This document shows, piece after piece, positions 26,413-36,566 of a DNA stretch of 64,000 bases (position 1 is the first letter of the stretch; each line of letters opens with the position of its first letter). The notes beneath the pieces were generated by a model. It saw only the letters and a program-made list of their open reading frames with translations, ran no database searches and had not been told where the DNA came from. This stretch comes from Acidiflorens sp043749775 (GTDB lineage: Bacteria; Acidobacteriota; Terriglobia; Terriglobales; Acidobacteriaceae): contig JAYVCW010000208.1 of the NCBI GenBank assembly GCA_043749775.1, positions 1 to 64,000 on the forward strand, in the 5' to 3' direction. Both the position numbers and the translations under genes were made by a program.

Positions 26413-29400
26413 CTAGAAATTTAGTCGCAATGCAAATTGGAGCTCCCGCGGACTTTGAATCTTGGTAGAAATCTTACCGAAGTTCGGATTGTTCGCGGTC
26501 GTGTTAGGCATTGCGAGGTTTGGGTGGTTGAAAACGTTAAACATTTCAGCCCGAAACTGGAGGGTCATGCTCTCTCTGATCGGAAAGTTCTTGCTAACGG
26601 AGAAGTCCCCAGAGAAGGTGTGCGGCCCGATTAGAATTCCAGTACCAGCGTTTCCCCAAGTACCATTAGCTGGAGCGCCGAAGCACGAGGTATTGAACCA
26701 TTTAGCCATTGTCGGGTTGCTTAGGTGGCCGCTACAGGTCTGATCGGCTCGAGCCACGAACGTACCAGTGTTCGAAGGATCTCCACTCCACGAGATGGTA
26801 TAGGGGTTGCCGCTTTGGTAAAGCGTACTAATCGCGGCTACTGTCCATCCCCCCAAAATCTGGTTTTCTATACCATTGTGAAACGGATGATCTCTGCCCT
26901 GTCCCCAAGGAAGATCAACCACGAAGTCCACCTTGTCCTGGTTTGGGGAATAGCCGTTCGGTCCACGCCACATCTCCGGGTGATATGGATCCACGATAAG
27001 CGCGCCAGTGAGGCCGACGTTCTTAGCGTACACGTGCGACCACTGGAAAGTGTAATGGGCTGATCTCTTCCGGAGCACGACTTCCAGCGAGTCGTATCTC
27101 CCGTGACCAAGATGAGTGTACCAGGAGATTAATGACCCCATATTAAGGTAGGGCCGCGGCGCCACCGGACCAACACTGAGAGTCGGCTGATTAAGGTTCT
27201 GGCAGCACGATTCTAGATGTTTACTGTTCTGATCTTGAGCGTTTACTTCCGCGACTACTCCCCAGACCAATTCCTGCTCAAAGCCTAGCGTCAGATCATG
27301 GCTGTAGGACTCCGGCGCGTGAGGATCTCGGTACAGGGCCGTAGGCGGTGGCACCGCAATACCTGGCGTCAACCAGGGGCTGCGCAAAGTAAAACCAGGA
27401 GCTGCCGCTGCATTCGTAACGCGAACAATGCCGCCGTACGGAACGGAGAAGTCGGAGATATCTCCCATCCATTGGCCGTCCTCCACCAAATAGAAGAGGC
27501 CGTATCCGCCTCGCACCACGGTCTTATTGCTGTTGCGGAAAGGCCGCCATGCAAATCCTATACGCGGCGAGAAATCCCTGTGATGGCCGAATGCCAGGGT
27601 GTGTATCGGCAGGTTGGTTGCTGACGCCGAGACCAAAAGCGGTGCCCACGCATTCAGCGTTAAGGGTTGAGTATACTGCGTATTAATGCTGTTTCCTGCA
27701 ACGGCGATCTTACCCAGTTGAGGGTAGAAGCTGCTGAACAAATCGTGCGCCTCCGAAGGCTGGCCATGTAATTCATACCGCAACCCCAGATTTAGCGTCA
27801 GCGAAGATGTGGCTTTCCAATCATCCTGCAAATAAGCGCTATAATCGCCATATTTCTCGAGCCGTGGAATCCAATGTAGCTTGTTTTGCGCCACGAAGGG
27901 GAGACCAAGTAGAAAATCCGCAACGCCGTTCCCGCTGTAGGCGCCGTTGTTGACCATGACCTCTGGAGAGCCGCCGTCTACTGGATGGGCCGTGGTTTGA
28001 GTACGACCAAGGAACCCGGTCTTGAGAGTGTGCTTGCCATGGCTGATTGTGATATTTCCCAGTAGCTCATAGGAATTTTGAGCGAGCTTGACCGGGAATC
28101 CCCATTCTGCAAAATCATAGAATGGCGAGATGATCGTAATGGGAACGCGGTTAGCCGGTGCCTGCGTCTCTCCGATAGCCAAGATGTTATTGCTGGGGTC
28201 CGCATAGTTCGCCAGGGGCACATCCGTTTGCAGTAGCCCCTCCCCATGGTAACCAAAGCGCAAGTCGCTAATGATTGTCGGAGTCCAAGTTCGATCCCAC
28301 CCTACTCCGCCGTTAAAGAACTTGAAATCGTCCTGTAGCGTTACGCTGGTGGCGTCTAATGGAGGATCTATGCCATTTCGCCAGTTCCCACTTCCGCGGA
28401 GAAAGAAGCGGTCTTTCTCCGATGCCTGGTAATCCGCGCGGCCAATATATTGGTTGTTGTTTTGGGTAGTAGGCAGTGCGCGAATATAATTCGACTGCAG
28501 GTTCGAGTTGACGTTTGGCAGCGGCATGTATGCATTCATCAACGCCACCGCGATCGGATTCAAACGGTTCGCTGGAATAATATTGTTGGGGAAGGGCTGT
28601 CCTGTTTGGGGATCGTTAATGGGGGTGGTAAATTGCCCGAGATCCCCAGTGCGCATCGGGGTCGTAAAGACCGAACCAAGAATCTGGGTACTGGAACTCT
28701 GGCGTTGCCCCTCCCAGTTGAAGAACAAGAATAATTTGTTCTTGATGATGGGGCCACCGAAGTTAGCTCCGTACTGATTGCGCTTTAGGGAATCTTGTTT
28801 GTGGGTGGTGTAGTTACCGGCGTTAAAACGGTAGTTGCGCACATATTCCCAAAGAGCGCCGTGGAACCTATTCGTGCCGCTCTTTGTTTCCACGTCCACT
28901 AAGGCGCCGTACCGCCCGGCCTCCGCCGCAAATTGACTTCGGTCGACCCGCATCTCGCCGATCGAATCCATCGAGGGATTCATAGCGGGTCCCTTTACGC
29001 GATTTAGGGTGTTGTCGACGCCATCATAGTCATAGCCGGTTTTCGCCGCTGGCGTACCGCCGACGGTGATTTGGGTCGAGGTGGTAGTTATGAAATTCCC
29101 GCCTCCCCAGCTCCCCGTCTGTCGCACGCCTGGCACTATGGCAGCCAGCTTACTGAACTCACGACCGCTGACAGGAAGTTCGGCAACCTCCCTATTTGAT
29201 ATTACCGTCCCGATCGTCGCAGAATCGGTATCTATCCTGGGAGCCTCACCACTCACCTCCACGGTGGTTTCCGTTCGCCCAACTACCATGGAAACATTGA
29301 CGCGCCTTTTTTCCTGAATTTGTACCGTGATATCGGTGGCAACGAATGTCTGAAATCCGGGCACTTTTACGGTGAGCCTGTACGTTCCGCTGTCCAGATA

Positions 29401-29616
29401 GGGGAAAGCAAAGTCCCCAGAAGAGGTTGTCTTGGTCGATTGAGAGACCTGAGTTTTCTGATTCTGCAGCACCACGTCCGAACCGGACAAAACTCCCCCA
29501 ACCTGATCGGCGACGGTACCCAGAATTTGCGCCTGCGGCACCTGTCCACAGCAAAAGGCTGCCCCGAATAGGAGTCCAAGAACTCCAACCAACACTGAGA
29601 TGTATCGTCTGACCAT
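26413..29616 (-). CDS. TonB-dependent receptor, Oar-like, with N-terminal carboxypeptidase-regulatory domain
   Basis: A 1067-residue outer-membrane receptor. Signal peptide MVRRYISVLVGVLGLLFGAA ends at C-C-G-Q; residues 30-115 form a carboxypeptidase-regulatory beta-sandwich (ILGTVADQVGGVLSGSDVVL); the plug holds VISNREVAELPVSGREFSKL and SGTNRFHGALWEYVRNYRFN; the barrel ends with the outer-membrane signature FALRLNF. It should import an oligomeric substrate across the outer membrane with TonB energy. The start at 29616 has AGGAGG 7 bp upstream, better than 29631. It is under an operator and promoter at 29692-29750, making it the uptake gate of the regulon. The ligand is not readable. Confidence 0.93.
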   Translation of the reverse strand: MVRRYISVLVGVLGLLFGAAFCCGQVPQAQILGTVADQVGGVLSGSDVVLQNQKTQVSQSTKTTSSGDFAFPYLDSGTYRLTVKVPGFQTFVATDITVQIQEKRRVNVSMVVGRTETTVEVSGEAPRIDTDSATIGTVISNREVAELPVSGREFSKLAAIVPGVRQTGSWGGGNFITTTSTQITVGGTPAAKTGYDYDGVDNTLNRVKGPAMNPSMDSIGEMRVDRSQFAAEAGRYGALVDVETKSGTNRFHGALWEYVRNYRFNAGNYTTHKQDSLKRNQYGANFGGPIIKNKLFLFFNWEGQRQSSSTQILGSVFTTPMRTGDLGQFTTPINDPQTGQPFPNNIIPANRLNPIAVALMNAYMPLPNVNSNLQSNYIRALPTTQNNNQYIGRADYQASEKDRFFLRGSGNWRNGIDPPLDATSVTLQDDFKFFNGGVGWDRTWTPTIISDLRFGYHGEGLLQTDVPLANYADPSNNILAIGETQAPANRVPITIISPFYDFAEWGFPVKLAQNSYELLGNITISHGKHTLKTGFLGRTQTTAHPVDGGSPEVMVNNGAYSGNGVADFLLGLPFVAQNKLHWIPRLEKYGDYSAYLQDDWKATSSLTLNLGLRYELHGQPSEAHDLFSSFYPQLGKIAVAGNSINTQYTQPLTLNAWAPLLVSASATNLPIHTLAFGHHRDFSPRIGFAWRPFRNSNKTVVRGGYGLFYLVEDGQWMGDISDFSVPYGGIVRVTNAAAAPGFTLRSPWLTPGIAVPPPTALYRDPHAPESYSHDLTLGFEQELVWGVVAEVNAQDQNSKHLESCCQNLNQPTLSVGPVAPRPYLNMGSLISWYTHLGHGRYDSLEVVLRKRSAHYTFQWSHVYAKNVGLTGALIVDPYHPEMWRGPNGYSPNQDKVDFVVDLPWGQGRDHPFHNGIENQILGGWTVAAISTLYQSGNPYTISWSGDPSNTGTFVARADQTCSGHLSNPTMAKWFNTSCFGAPANGTWGNAGTGILIGPHTFSGDFSVSKNFPIRESMTLQFRAEMFNVFNHPNLAMPNTTANNPNFGKISTKIQSPRELQFALRLNF

Positions 29617-29691
29617 CGCGTCCTCCTGCATCGAGTTTGGCTAGCCGGTCGTGTATTTGCTTTCCGAATCCGTCGACCCCACGAATCCAAC

Positions 29692-29708
29692 AAAACGATA
29701 ATCGATTT
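29692..29708 (-). promoter_or_regulatory. Regulon operator site 2 (TonB-TPR operon)
   Basis: On the minus strand this reads AAATCGATTATCGTTTT, 15 of 17 bases as the consensus. It lies 14 bp downstream of the -10 box, within about the first 25 transcribed bases, and about 75 bp before the TonB-receptor start codon. Confidence 0.75.
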
Positions 29709-29722
29709 CCAAACGAGCCGAA

Positions 29723-29750
29723 CTTATACTGAGAACGCGGACATTGTCAA
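29723..29750 (-). promoter_or_regulatory. Sigma-70-type promoter of the TonB-TPR operon
   Basis: On the minus strand there is a perfect TTGACA at 29750-29745, a 16-bp spacer and TATAAG at 29728-29723. The operator follows directly downstream. Confidence 0.72.
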
Positions 29751-30707
29751 GTGTTTTTTTGCTTTTTTAGAGATCTGCTGGTTTTCGACTGCCACCCAGG
29801 CAGGTGCTATCTCTACACTAGAGCCAAATTAATGGATCGATGGTCCCGCGGCAAACTACAGCGACGCCGGTCAGACTGGGGACGGCTCAGCAAACGGAAC
29901 ACGATGTGCTGTGTCAGCATTCCGGCTTCGTCGCGCGGTCAACTGCCGGGCGGAGCAAATTGTATCCAAGACTAAAGGCGCTCTTGCTAGTACCTACCGT
30001 TTATTGACTCTATCTCTACTCTTACCCACGGTTTCCCGGACCCAAGCAGAACGAAAGGGCTGCCCTTCCTCGAATCGGGTATAGCGCAAAGACGATATAT
30101 CAATGCGAGGTTTGTGTCCCGTAATTATGCCTGCCAACCGTGCGACTCATCGACATTCGACGCTCCTGTGGTAACGGGGCTGGCCATTCTGCGGCGAAGG
30201 AAGCAAGCTATGACCAGGACTTGTTTCATAGTGCGACAAGGTTGAGGATGCGATCGCTCGCAAGCGTTGTCCACAACAGCGAAGGTTTATCTCCTCTGGT
30301 ATCGTCTGTAATCTCTCGATCCATTGTTGAAGCAAGATCTCAGGGCACTCTGCTCTTTGTGAAGCGAATTGGGCACGCATCTTTGCGACACAACCGACAA
30401 TCGATTATATGGGCGCGTCAGCCTCCTAAATTCTCAGGTTATCGGCCCGACCGCGTTTTCTATGATTAGTTGTCTCCGCTTTGCCAGTTACCAGAAACGC
30501 ATCAGGGAGGCGCGCTTTGGCAACTTGTGTCTGAGAATAGCCTGAGAGTCTGCGTTTGGTTTATATGAAACCTCCTGGGCCCTGGGCCGGTCTTGCGCGA
30601 TTGCTGCCGGCGAGACGACTAATTTCTTTCGTGGAGCAAGGCCTCAAAGACGCACGGCAGCGATTTTCTGAACTGGCTTTCCATCTCTAAGGCCCCCGCG
30701 AATCTGC

Positions 30708-30735
30708 TTGACAAACTTGAGTCCGAATGTGATAA
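30708..30735 (+). promoter_or_regulatory. Sigma-70-type promoter for the plus-strand CocE gene
   Basis: TTGACA at 30708-30713, a 16-bp spacer and TGATAA at 30730-30735. The operator starts 3 bp downstream. The transcript would have a leader of about 310 nt before the ATG at 31059. Confidence 0.65.
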
Positions 30736-30738
30736 ACG

Positions 30739-30755
30739 TGATCGATTATCGCTTA
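30739..30755 (+). promoter_or_regulatory. Regulon operator site 3 (plus-strand CocE gene)
   Basis: The sequence TGATCGATTATCGCTTA matches the consensus at 15 of 17 bases. It sits 3 bp downstream of the -10 box, the same relation as at the sox and NusG promoters. Confidence 0.72.
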
Positions 30756-31058
30756 CGTTCCCTGACACATACTCTGTTCCGCTCGCGTGATCGTCAGCGT
30801 CGATAGAATCTTTCGGGACGGGCTTTTGGGATCGGTGGCTCGCTGTGAACACTGACGACAGTCTGGTCGCTTGAGGAAAGCATCGCGGGAACCCTTGTGA
30901 CAATCGTTCCCGCCCGGCGGAACAGGGTGGTGAATCACCCACACTGCGCGCTTCGAGAGGCTGGTCTCAACCATTGCGACCTCACCCTAGGCCGGAAGGA
31001 CAGCCCGGCGAATTCCGAGTCGACTCGATTTCATTAATCTCACATTGGGTGGCCAAAG

Positions 31059-33150
31059 ATGCGCGTACTTCGAAACATCCTCGTGCCGATGAGTGATGGC
31101 GTCCGTATTGCGGTCGATGTGTACCTGTCCGATGCCGAAGCGCGTTATCCGGCAGTTTTCTATTTCATGCCCTATCGCAAGGACGACTTTTACCCGCGGA
31201 TTGGGAATGGTGCGGCCCTGCCGCAACAATATGTTGAGCGCGGCTTCGCGTTCGTGTTGGGGGATGTGTGCGGTACCAATAACTCGGAAGGTGTTGTTGC
31301 TGAGATGTGGAACCTCCAGGAACGACAGGACGGGGCAGAGATAGTCGAGTGGATCGCCTCGCAACCATGGTGCAACGGGAATGTGGGCATGACCGGCACG
31401 TCCTATGGATTTTGGACTTCCCTCCTCACCGCCGCTCTTCGTCCATCTCACCTGAAGGCGGTTGTTCCGCTGTACGGGTCGGTCAGCTCCTATTACGCTT
31501 TTTGCGAGGGTGGTACGCCGATGGCTTTTGGGTACCATGCCGATTACCTCGCCGTCATGATAGCTATGGCAGGCTCTCCGCCCGGGTTTCGTGACCCTGA
31601 AGGGCGGTGGGAAAGACTCTGGAGGAGCCGACTGGAGAACTACACGCCTTGGGGTTTGGATTGGCTGACACACCAAGCGGATGATGAATTCTGGGACAAT
31701 TCGTCGATCCGATGGTTCTATGACCAAATTGACATACCCGTCTTTGTCATTGGCGGTTGGGGCGACCGGTATCCGGGTGACGTAATAGAGTTATTTCAGA
31801 ATCTCAAAGGTCCTAAAAAGGCGTTGATTGGCCCGTGGCACCACATTCGCCCGGACATGGGAATCCCGGGACCGCGAGTCGACTACGACATCGTTTTTCG
31901 ATGGTTTGATTACTGGCTAAAGGGTGAGCAGAACGGGATATTGGAGGAGCCAGGCTTCACCGTCTACACGGAGAGGTATACGCCGCCAGCGGAATACCTT
32001 GCGGAAATTCCTGGCTACTGGCGAGAGGAAAGATCCTGGCCGTTTCCGGGGGCGATCCAGAGACGGCTGTATTTGAACGACGGGGGTAGTCTCTCGGAGC
32101 AGCCGCCAAAGAAAAAGGGTTTGGCCAAGTACCTCTACGACCCCACTGCGGGGGTTTGTTCGGGACTCACGGGCGGCATCTACGGCGCTATTGGTCTGGC
32201 GAAAGACCAGCGGCCCGACGAATCGAAAAGCCTGATCTTCACCACTGAGCCGCTGCTCCACAGAGTCGAGATCACCGGTCTGCCTCATGTTCGGCTGCAT
32301 TTTTCCTCGACCGCGCGGGCAATGGGCGTGATCGCCAAGATTTGTGATGTGACTCCGGATGGCACTGTCTCGCTGGTTACACGAGGACAATTAAACGTTG
32401 CGCACCGGGAAGGACTCAACAAGCCTGACTACCTGACGCCGGGATCGATTTACGCTATCGACGTGGAGAAAAGCCACTTCCTACACCTTCGAATCCGACC
32501 ATCGAATCCGGATCGCAATTACCAGCGGGGAGTTTCAAACGCTGTTTTCTACACCGCAGAACGGCACGAACACAGTTTATTACGGGGAAGCGAAGGCGAC
32601 CTTTCTTGAGCTGCCGGTAGTACCCCATTCTGACCGGCCCGATCCGCCATCGTTGATGTTCCTGGTCTCGCCGCCACAAGAGCCGCCGATGGAGGCTTCT
32701 TTCCAGATTGGGCCACAGCACCAAAGCGGGTGGTGGAAGGCGGTTCGAGAGGCACGGAAGGAATACCAAGGCCTGGATGGTCTCGTCACCTACTGGCAAA
32801 AGACCACTTCGAGTGTGCGCCAGGATCAGCCCTCAGAAGCGGTGATCGAAAGTGAGAGCACGTTTGAATTTCGCTACGAGTCCGGAGAGGAGGTAAACTC
32901 GCGACGCAATTTCGGATTTGCGACGGGTATCCTCAACGGCCTTCCTGGCGTTGCGTCCGGTACGGCTATTTTCCTCGTCGGGGCGCTCAAGCAATCTGTT
33001 GGCTTTGTACAAATCATGTTCTACGGCGCGGCTGGCGCTATCCTCTGCGCGCTTCTAGTGTTAGTTACAGCCACAGTGCGCTTCGACCAGGAGCATTGCT
33101 GGGCCCGGAGCGAACCTTCGCCCATTGGCCAACGCGATCGGCCGCGTTGA
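31059..33150 (+). pseudogene. CocE/NonD-family hydrolase with one frameshift and an odd membrane-segment tail
   Basis: The first 471 codons encode a cocaine-esterase/X-Pro-peptidase-like hydrolase: M-S-D-G-V-R-I-A-V-D-V-Y, nucleophile elbow GMTGTSYGFWTSLL near residue 112, and I-G-P-W-H-H-I. After a run of four A at 32469-32472 the frame is lost and a stop comes at 32609. Removing one base restores the family reading (FESDHRIRIAITSGEF, then TNTVYYGEAKATFLELPVVPH), which runs on to 33150. Its last 75 residues, NFGFATGILNGLPGVASGTA onward, look like the two final helices of a transporter, not a hydrolase. The single indel in a homopolymer may be a read error; the tail is a real oddity. With no signal peptide the enzyme would act in the cytoplasm. 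Confidence 0.8.
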
Positions 33151-33398
33151 GGTTTTCCAGTGGATTCGAGACACTGCAAACGGCCGATGCAGCCTGCCTG
33201 TCAGTCGGAGATTTGGAAGCTGATGCCGTTTGGACTTACCCGCCGGAGAAGGCGACTCACTCTTGGTCGAACAATGATCGAGAGCCACGCGGACCCATAG
33301 CGGCTGCGCTGCTATATTGTTTGAGAACGGAGAGCTCCGACGATAACAGACCACAACCGTGTCCACTTGATTTTCGGAGCCCCAAATATTAAAGTAAT

Positions 33399-33415
33399 CA
33401 ATCGATCATCGAGCA
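33399..33415 (+). promoter_or_regulatory. Weaker regulon operator site 4 (GntR gene, autoregulation)
   Basis: The sequence CAATCGATCATCGAGCA keeps the core AATCGATnATCG but differs at the outer right arm. It lies 6 bp upstream of the GntR start codon, so a bound repressor would cover the ribosome binding site region or the promoter start, consistent with self-control. Confidence 0.6.
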
Positions 33416-33421
33416 TAGTAT

Positions 33422-34159
33422 ATGGTTCTTCCATTCAAACGCGATAATTTACGCAAGCGCCTGTCCCGTTATCTGTTTGGCGCGATTGTAAACGGTGAAT
33501 TCAAGCCTGGTGACCGCATCGTGGAAGGTTCACTGGCTCGCCAACTCAGTGTGGCCCAGAGTTCCTTGCGTGAGGCGCTCCAGGAGTTGGAACATCAGGG
33601 CTTGGTAACGAAACACGATAATCGGGGTACGTTCGTCACTGTTATTGCACAAGAAGAGATCGACCAATTGTACGCGGTGCGGAAGCAATTGGAACCCTTC
33701 GCGGCAAGCCTTGCACGAGAGCGCATCACCGCAGAAGACAGCGCGGGACTTTCTAAACTTCTCGAGAAAATGCGACAAGCCAATGACCGCCGGGACTTGG
33801 TTGAATTAGCTCATGCTGACATGGAATTTCATGAGATGATCTGGCATCTTTCGGGGAATAGGTGGTTAGAGCGAGCACTTCGGCTAGTCGGACCTCCGCT
33901 GTTGGCACTGGACTACGTCGGACTTTACGGAGCACCGACTTACGATTTCGAAAGAGCGTATCGGCAGCACGAGTCTTTGGTGGAAACCCTGAATTCCGGC
34001 ACCGCGGAACACACCAAGAAAGTATTCGAAGAGACTCTCGATGTTTTTCACCTCCAGGACATTGAAAACCTCTCGGCCTTGAAGTCGACGAAGAGTCCGT
34101 CTCGTCGCACTGTGCGCACCAAATCAGCCGCGGCAAAGGGGAACAACGCGCGCGCCTAA
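33422..34159 (+). CDS. GntR-family transcriptional regulator, FadR/FCD subfamily
   Basis: A 245-residue regulator. Residues 10-75 form the winged helix-turn-helix, with GDRIVEGSLARQLSVAQSSL and REALQELEHQGLVTKHDNRG. Residues 85-220 form an all-helical FCD effector domain whose metal-site histidines are in ADMEFHEMIWHLSGN and later YRQHESLVETL. The tail after residue 225 is basic (S-P-S-R-R-T-V-R-T-K-S-A-A-A-K). FCD members usually repress catabolic genes and bind an organic acid or amino acid. No clear Shine-Dalgarno precedes the ATG. It is the only GntR protein in the window and has an operator copy at its start, so it is the best candidate for the shared palindrome. Confidence 0.93.
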   Translation: MVLPFKRDNLRKRLSRYLFGAIVNGEFKPGDRIVEGSLARQLSVAQSSLREALQELEHQGLVTKHDNRGTFVTVIAQEEIDQLYAVRKQLEPFAASLARERITAEDSAGLSKLLEKMRQANDRRDLVELAHADMEFHEMIWHLSGNRWLERALRLVGPPLLALDYVGLYGAPTYDFERAYRQHESLVETLNSGTAEHTKKVFEETLDVFHLQDIENLSALKSTKSPSRRTVRTKSAAAKGNNARA

Positions 34160-34224
34160 GAGGCGAGCGTTCGATGCTGTTCCATATTCTTGGAGCATAC
34201 CGGTGTTCAAACGACTGGCCTTAG

Positions 34225-35312
34225 AGAGCAGCTTCCCGAGGTAGAAATGTCTTTGTCACTCGATCTGGAATACGTCCTCCACTTTGCATTTTCTGACGCC
34301 GTACTTTTGCTTGTGAAGGCTGACACTCGAATTGAGGTGCTAGACCCAAGTCTCAAGTTTGTCGCCGACGTCAACGCCGACTGCAGACTCTGAGATGTCA
34401 ATGATTGCATGCTCAGCATGCAACGCCTTGACTTGAAGCTTCTCGATTCCCCTGCCAGTGGGCAACCCTTTCGGACCGCTCATAGCCTGCACGCTTTGCA
34501 TCCACAACTATTCTTCCGGATTGCAGGATATTATGGTAGTGAGTACGGTCAAGCTAGGTCTAAAATCCCGAGCAAGCGGAACATACCATGAGTCCATCAA
34601 CAAGTAAGATTCGACCTGGATTTCGGTTGCCCCAGGAAATGCCCCGACGATTGCATAGGCGGCTTATCCCACCGGAAGTGACAAGCACTAGAAAGAGATT
34701 CCCTCGCCCTAGATCAGTTTTTTTGAATCGATCACGCTCCGCATTGCTGAACAAACCATACGGTGCTTTTCATAGGGATCGAGTAGAAGAAACTGGCCCC
34801 GATGTGCCATCAATCCGCGGAATCTCACCCCCTGTTGCAAGGTCGTCTTGGTTAGCGAAAGAGCTGCTTCTCCAGGTAGAACACCTCAACGACGAGGCCT
34901 ATATCCAACTCGACGACAACACTAAGTTCAGAGCTCTGATCGCCTGCCACTCTCGACATATCGGACACTATTTTTGGATTGTCCAATACGACAATGACGT
35001 GGGCGTATCTAGAAAGTTCTACGAGACGCTCGATCGCCTTTTCGCCACGATTTGTTTCGCGGTAAGGATTTTTTTGATTCCGTGATGAACAAGAAGCTCA
35101 GTGTGTTCCAGGCGCGCACATGTAATTCCAATGGCTCCCGCTTCAATTTGCTTCGACGCAAGACAGACAACTTGATGCGACTTGAAGTGTGGTCGAAACT
35201 TTGCGGGTCGATCCCGAAGGATTGTGGCGATCCGGGCTATATTGGCTTCCATACTGTCCAAATCCACCAGTAGGGCGGGAGTTTCAAGTTCCCTCGTATT
35301 CATCCAACTCAC
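34225..35312 (-). pseudogene. D-threonine aldolase / DSD1 family enzyme, heavily decayed
   Basis: The reading opens LETPALLVDLDSMEANIARI and H-F-K-S-H-Q-V, the PLP-lysine region of the alanine-racemase-fold D-threonine aldolases, then GAIGITCARLEHTELLVHHG. It breaks at about 35050 and continues in another frame as EKAIERLVELSRYAHVIVVL, breaks again, and resumes as VRFRGLMAHRGQFLLLDPYE, YAIVGAFPGATEIQVESYLL, and a C-terminal HLNSSVSLHKQKYGVRKCKV. Stops and shifts occur in at least four places, so this is true decay and not one read error. The order of blocks is the normal one. When intact it would have split D-threonine or D-3-hydroxyamino acids to glycine and an aldehyde. Confidence 0.82.
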
Positions 35313-35559
35313 GACGCTGCCTCGCTTTCTCGGGTGCCCTGCTGAGAATCAGGAGTGGGTTGCACATTGAACCGATCCGCAAAAAACCGGAGGAGGATGC
35401 TTTAGTGACTAGCACGCGACAGCCCGGGCGAGTTCACCGTGCGAAATGATGGCGCACATCGAACGGATAAGCGTTCCATGCCGCTGGACTCGAGCGTGCC
35501 ACTCCCCAGCGGCACCAGTTCACTCCGGAAGTCGCCCCGGCAATTCTGTCCTTCTAGCC

Positions 35560-36558
35560 CTATGCCTTGTGCCCAATTTGGAGGAGCATCTTCAGCGTGG
35601 ATCCGGGAGTGACGGACATTCGTTCAAAGGCCTCCTGGCCTCGCTCAAGCGGCAGGGATGCCGTCCACGGGCTCAAATCGAGATCGCCGTTCGTCAAGAC
35701 CTCCAGTGACTGCTCGAAGTCACGAGGCGTGTACGCAAACGACGTGGACACACGGTGCTCTTTCCGAATGCTGGTAACGAAATCTATTTCGCTTCTCTGT
35801 TCAGCCATCCCCAGAAAGATTGCCTGTCCCCCTGGTGAACAAATGTCGAGCGCCAACCGCCGGGCTGCGCCGGTGCCGCTGGCATCAATTACCAAATCAA
35901 AGCCGCCGGCTGCAGCTTGGCGCGCCCGATCGATGCCCGAAGATGTGCTGACATTCTCGGTCCAGCGAGCTCCCAACTGGGATACCAAGGCAAGTCTCTC
36001 ATCGTTCACGTCGGCCATAAGAATGCTGCGGAAGCCTAGAATCTTTCCAAGCAACAGCGCCAGGGTACCCATGGTGCCGGCCCCGATTATCGCCAATGTA
36101 GCGAGCCCAGCCGTCCCCGCAAGTCTGTAGACGTGGACGATGTTTGCCAAGGGTTCCACTATCACGGCGCGAGCGGTCGGCATCTCTTCTGGTACGACAA
36201 AAAGCTGCCGCTCGGGAACGGCTACGAATTCCGCATACGCTCCCTGTACCCGATCCATTCCCAATAGCGCCCAACGCACGCACAGATTCTGACGCCCCTC
36301 GAGACAGCGTGGGCACACGTAGCATGAGATCAACGGGTTTACCACCACCCGCCGTCCGTCTTCGAGGCGTCCAACAAGTTCGTGGCCCAATACCAGAGGT
36401 GGTTGGCGGCGATTGCTATGCCCAAGGAAGCCCGAAATGTCGGAGCCGCAGATCCCTGCTGTTTCTACCGACACCAGGACTTCTCCCGGGCTTGGTACAG
36501 GGCACGGCAGTTCTTGTACTTCTACCTTCTTCTGGGCTGAGTAAACCAAAGCGCGCAT
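35560..36558 (-). CDS. Zinc-dependent medium-chain alcohol dehydrogenase
   Basis: A 332-residue MDR-family dehydrogenase. Catalytic-zinc residues lie in AGICGSDISGF and LVLGHELVGR; the structural zinc cysteines are in CYVCPRCLEGRQNLC near residues 85-99; the nucleotide-binding turn is LAIIGAGTMGTLALLLG. The closest well-known relatives oxidise polyols or L-threonine (threonine 3-dehydrogenase, sorbitol dehydrogenase). L-threonine is attractive because threonine aldolase genes are near, but this is inference. The start at 36558 has AAGGA 8 bp upstream and follows the SDR stop by 8 bp. Confidence 0.92.
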   Translation of the reverse strand: MRALVYSAQKKVEVQELPCPVPSPGEVLVSVETAGICGSDISGFLGHSNRRQPPLVLGHELVGRLEDGRRVVVNPLISCYVCPRCLEGRQNLCVRWALLGMDRVQGAYAEFVAVPERQLFVVPEEMPTARAVIVEPLANIVHVYRLAGTAGLATLAIIGAGTMGTLALLLGKILGFRSILMADVNDERLALVSQLGARWTENVSTSSGIDRARQAAAGGFDLVIDASGTGAARRLALDICSPGGQAIFLGMAEQRSEIDFVTSIRKEHRVSTSFAYTPRDFEQSLEVLTNGDLDLSPWTASLPLERGQEAFERMSVTPGSTLKMLLQIGHKA

Positions 36559-36566
36559 AAGCATCC

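Larger units (their letters stand above)
29632..31058. other. 1.4-kb divergent intergenic region
   Basis: This gap separates the TonB operon (minus) from the CocE gene (plus). Its ends carry the two promoter-operator pairs described separately. Between about 29760 and 30700 I find no gene with a family match or ribosome binding site; open frames on both strands look accidental. At 30398-30414 a half operator, AATCGATTAT, occurs. From 30756 to 31058 runs a 300-nt leader ahead of the CocE gene with no recognised riboswitch. The length is unusual for bacterial intergenic DNA and suggests a lost gene. Confidence 0.5.

Noticed and set aside
30398..30414. Further copy of the regulon palindrome (CAATCGATTATATGGGC)
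   Set aside because: Only the left half matches (10 of 17) and no promoter lies next to it; kept as a half-site, not counted in the regulon.
30140..30942. Open frames of about 100 codons on both strands in the divergent gap
   Set aside because: No family resemblance, no ribosome binding site and overlapping frames on opposite strands; probably chance.
34405..34423. Perfect hairpin TTGCATGC-tca-GCATGCAA, looking like an operator or terminator
   Set aside because: It lies inside the D-threonine aldolase pseudogene and encodes part of a conserved A-L-H-A-E-H-A block; the symmetry follows from the codons.
34722..34738. AATCGATCACG, similar to the operator core
   Set aside because: Few matches outside the core, no promoter, and it lies in the D-threonine aldolase remnant.
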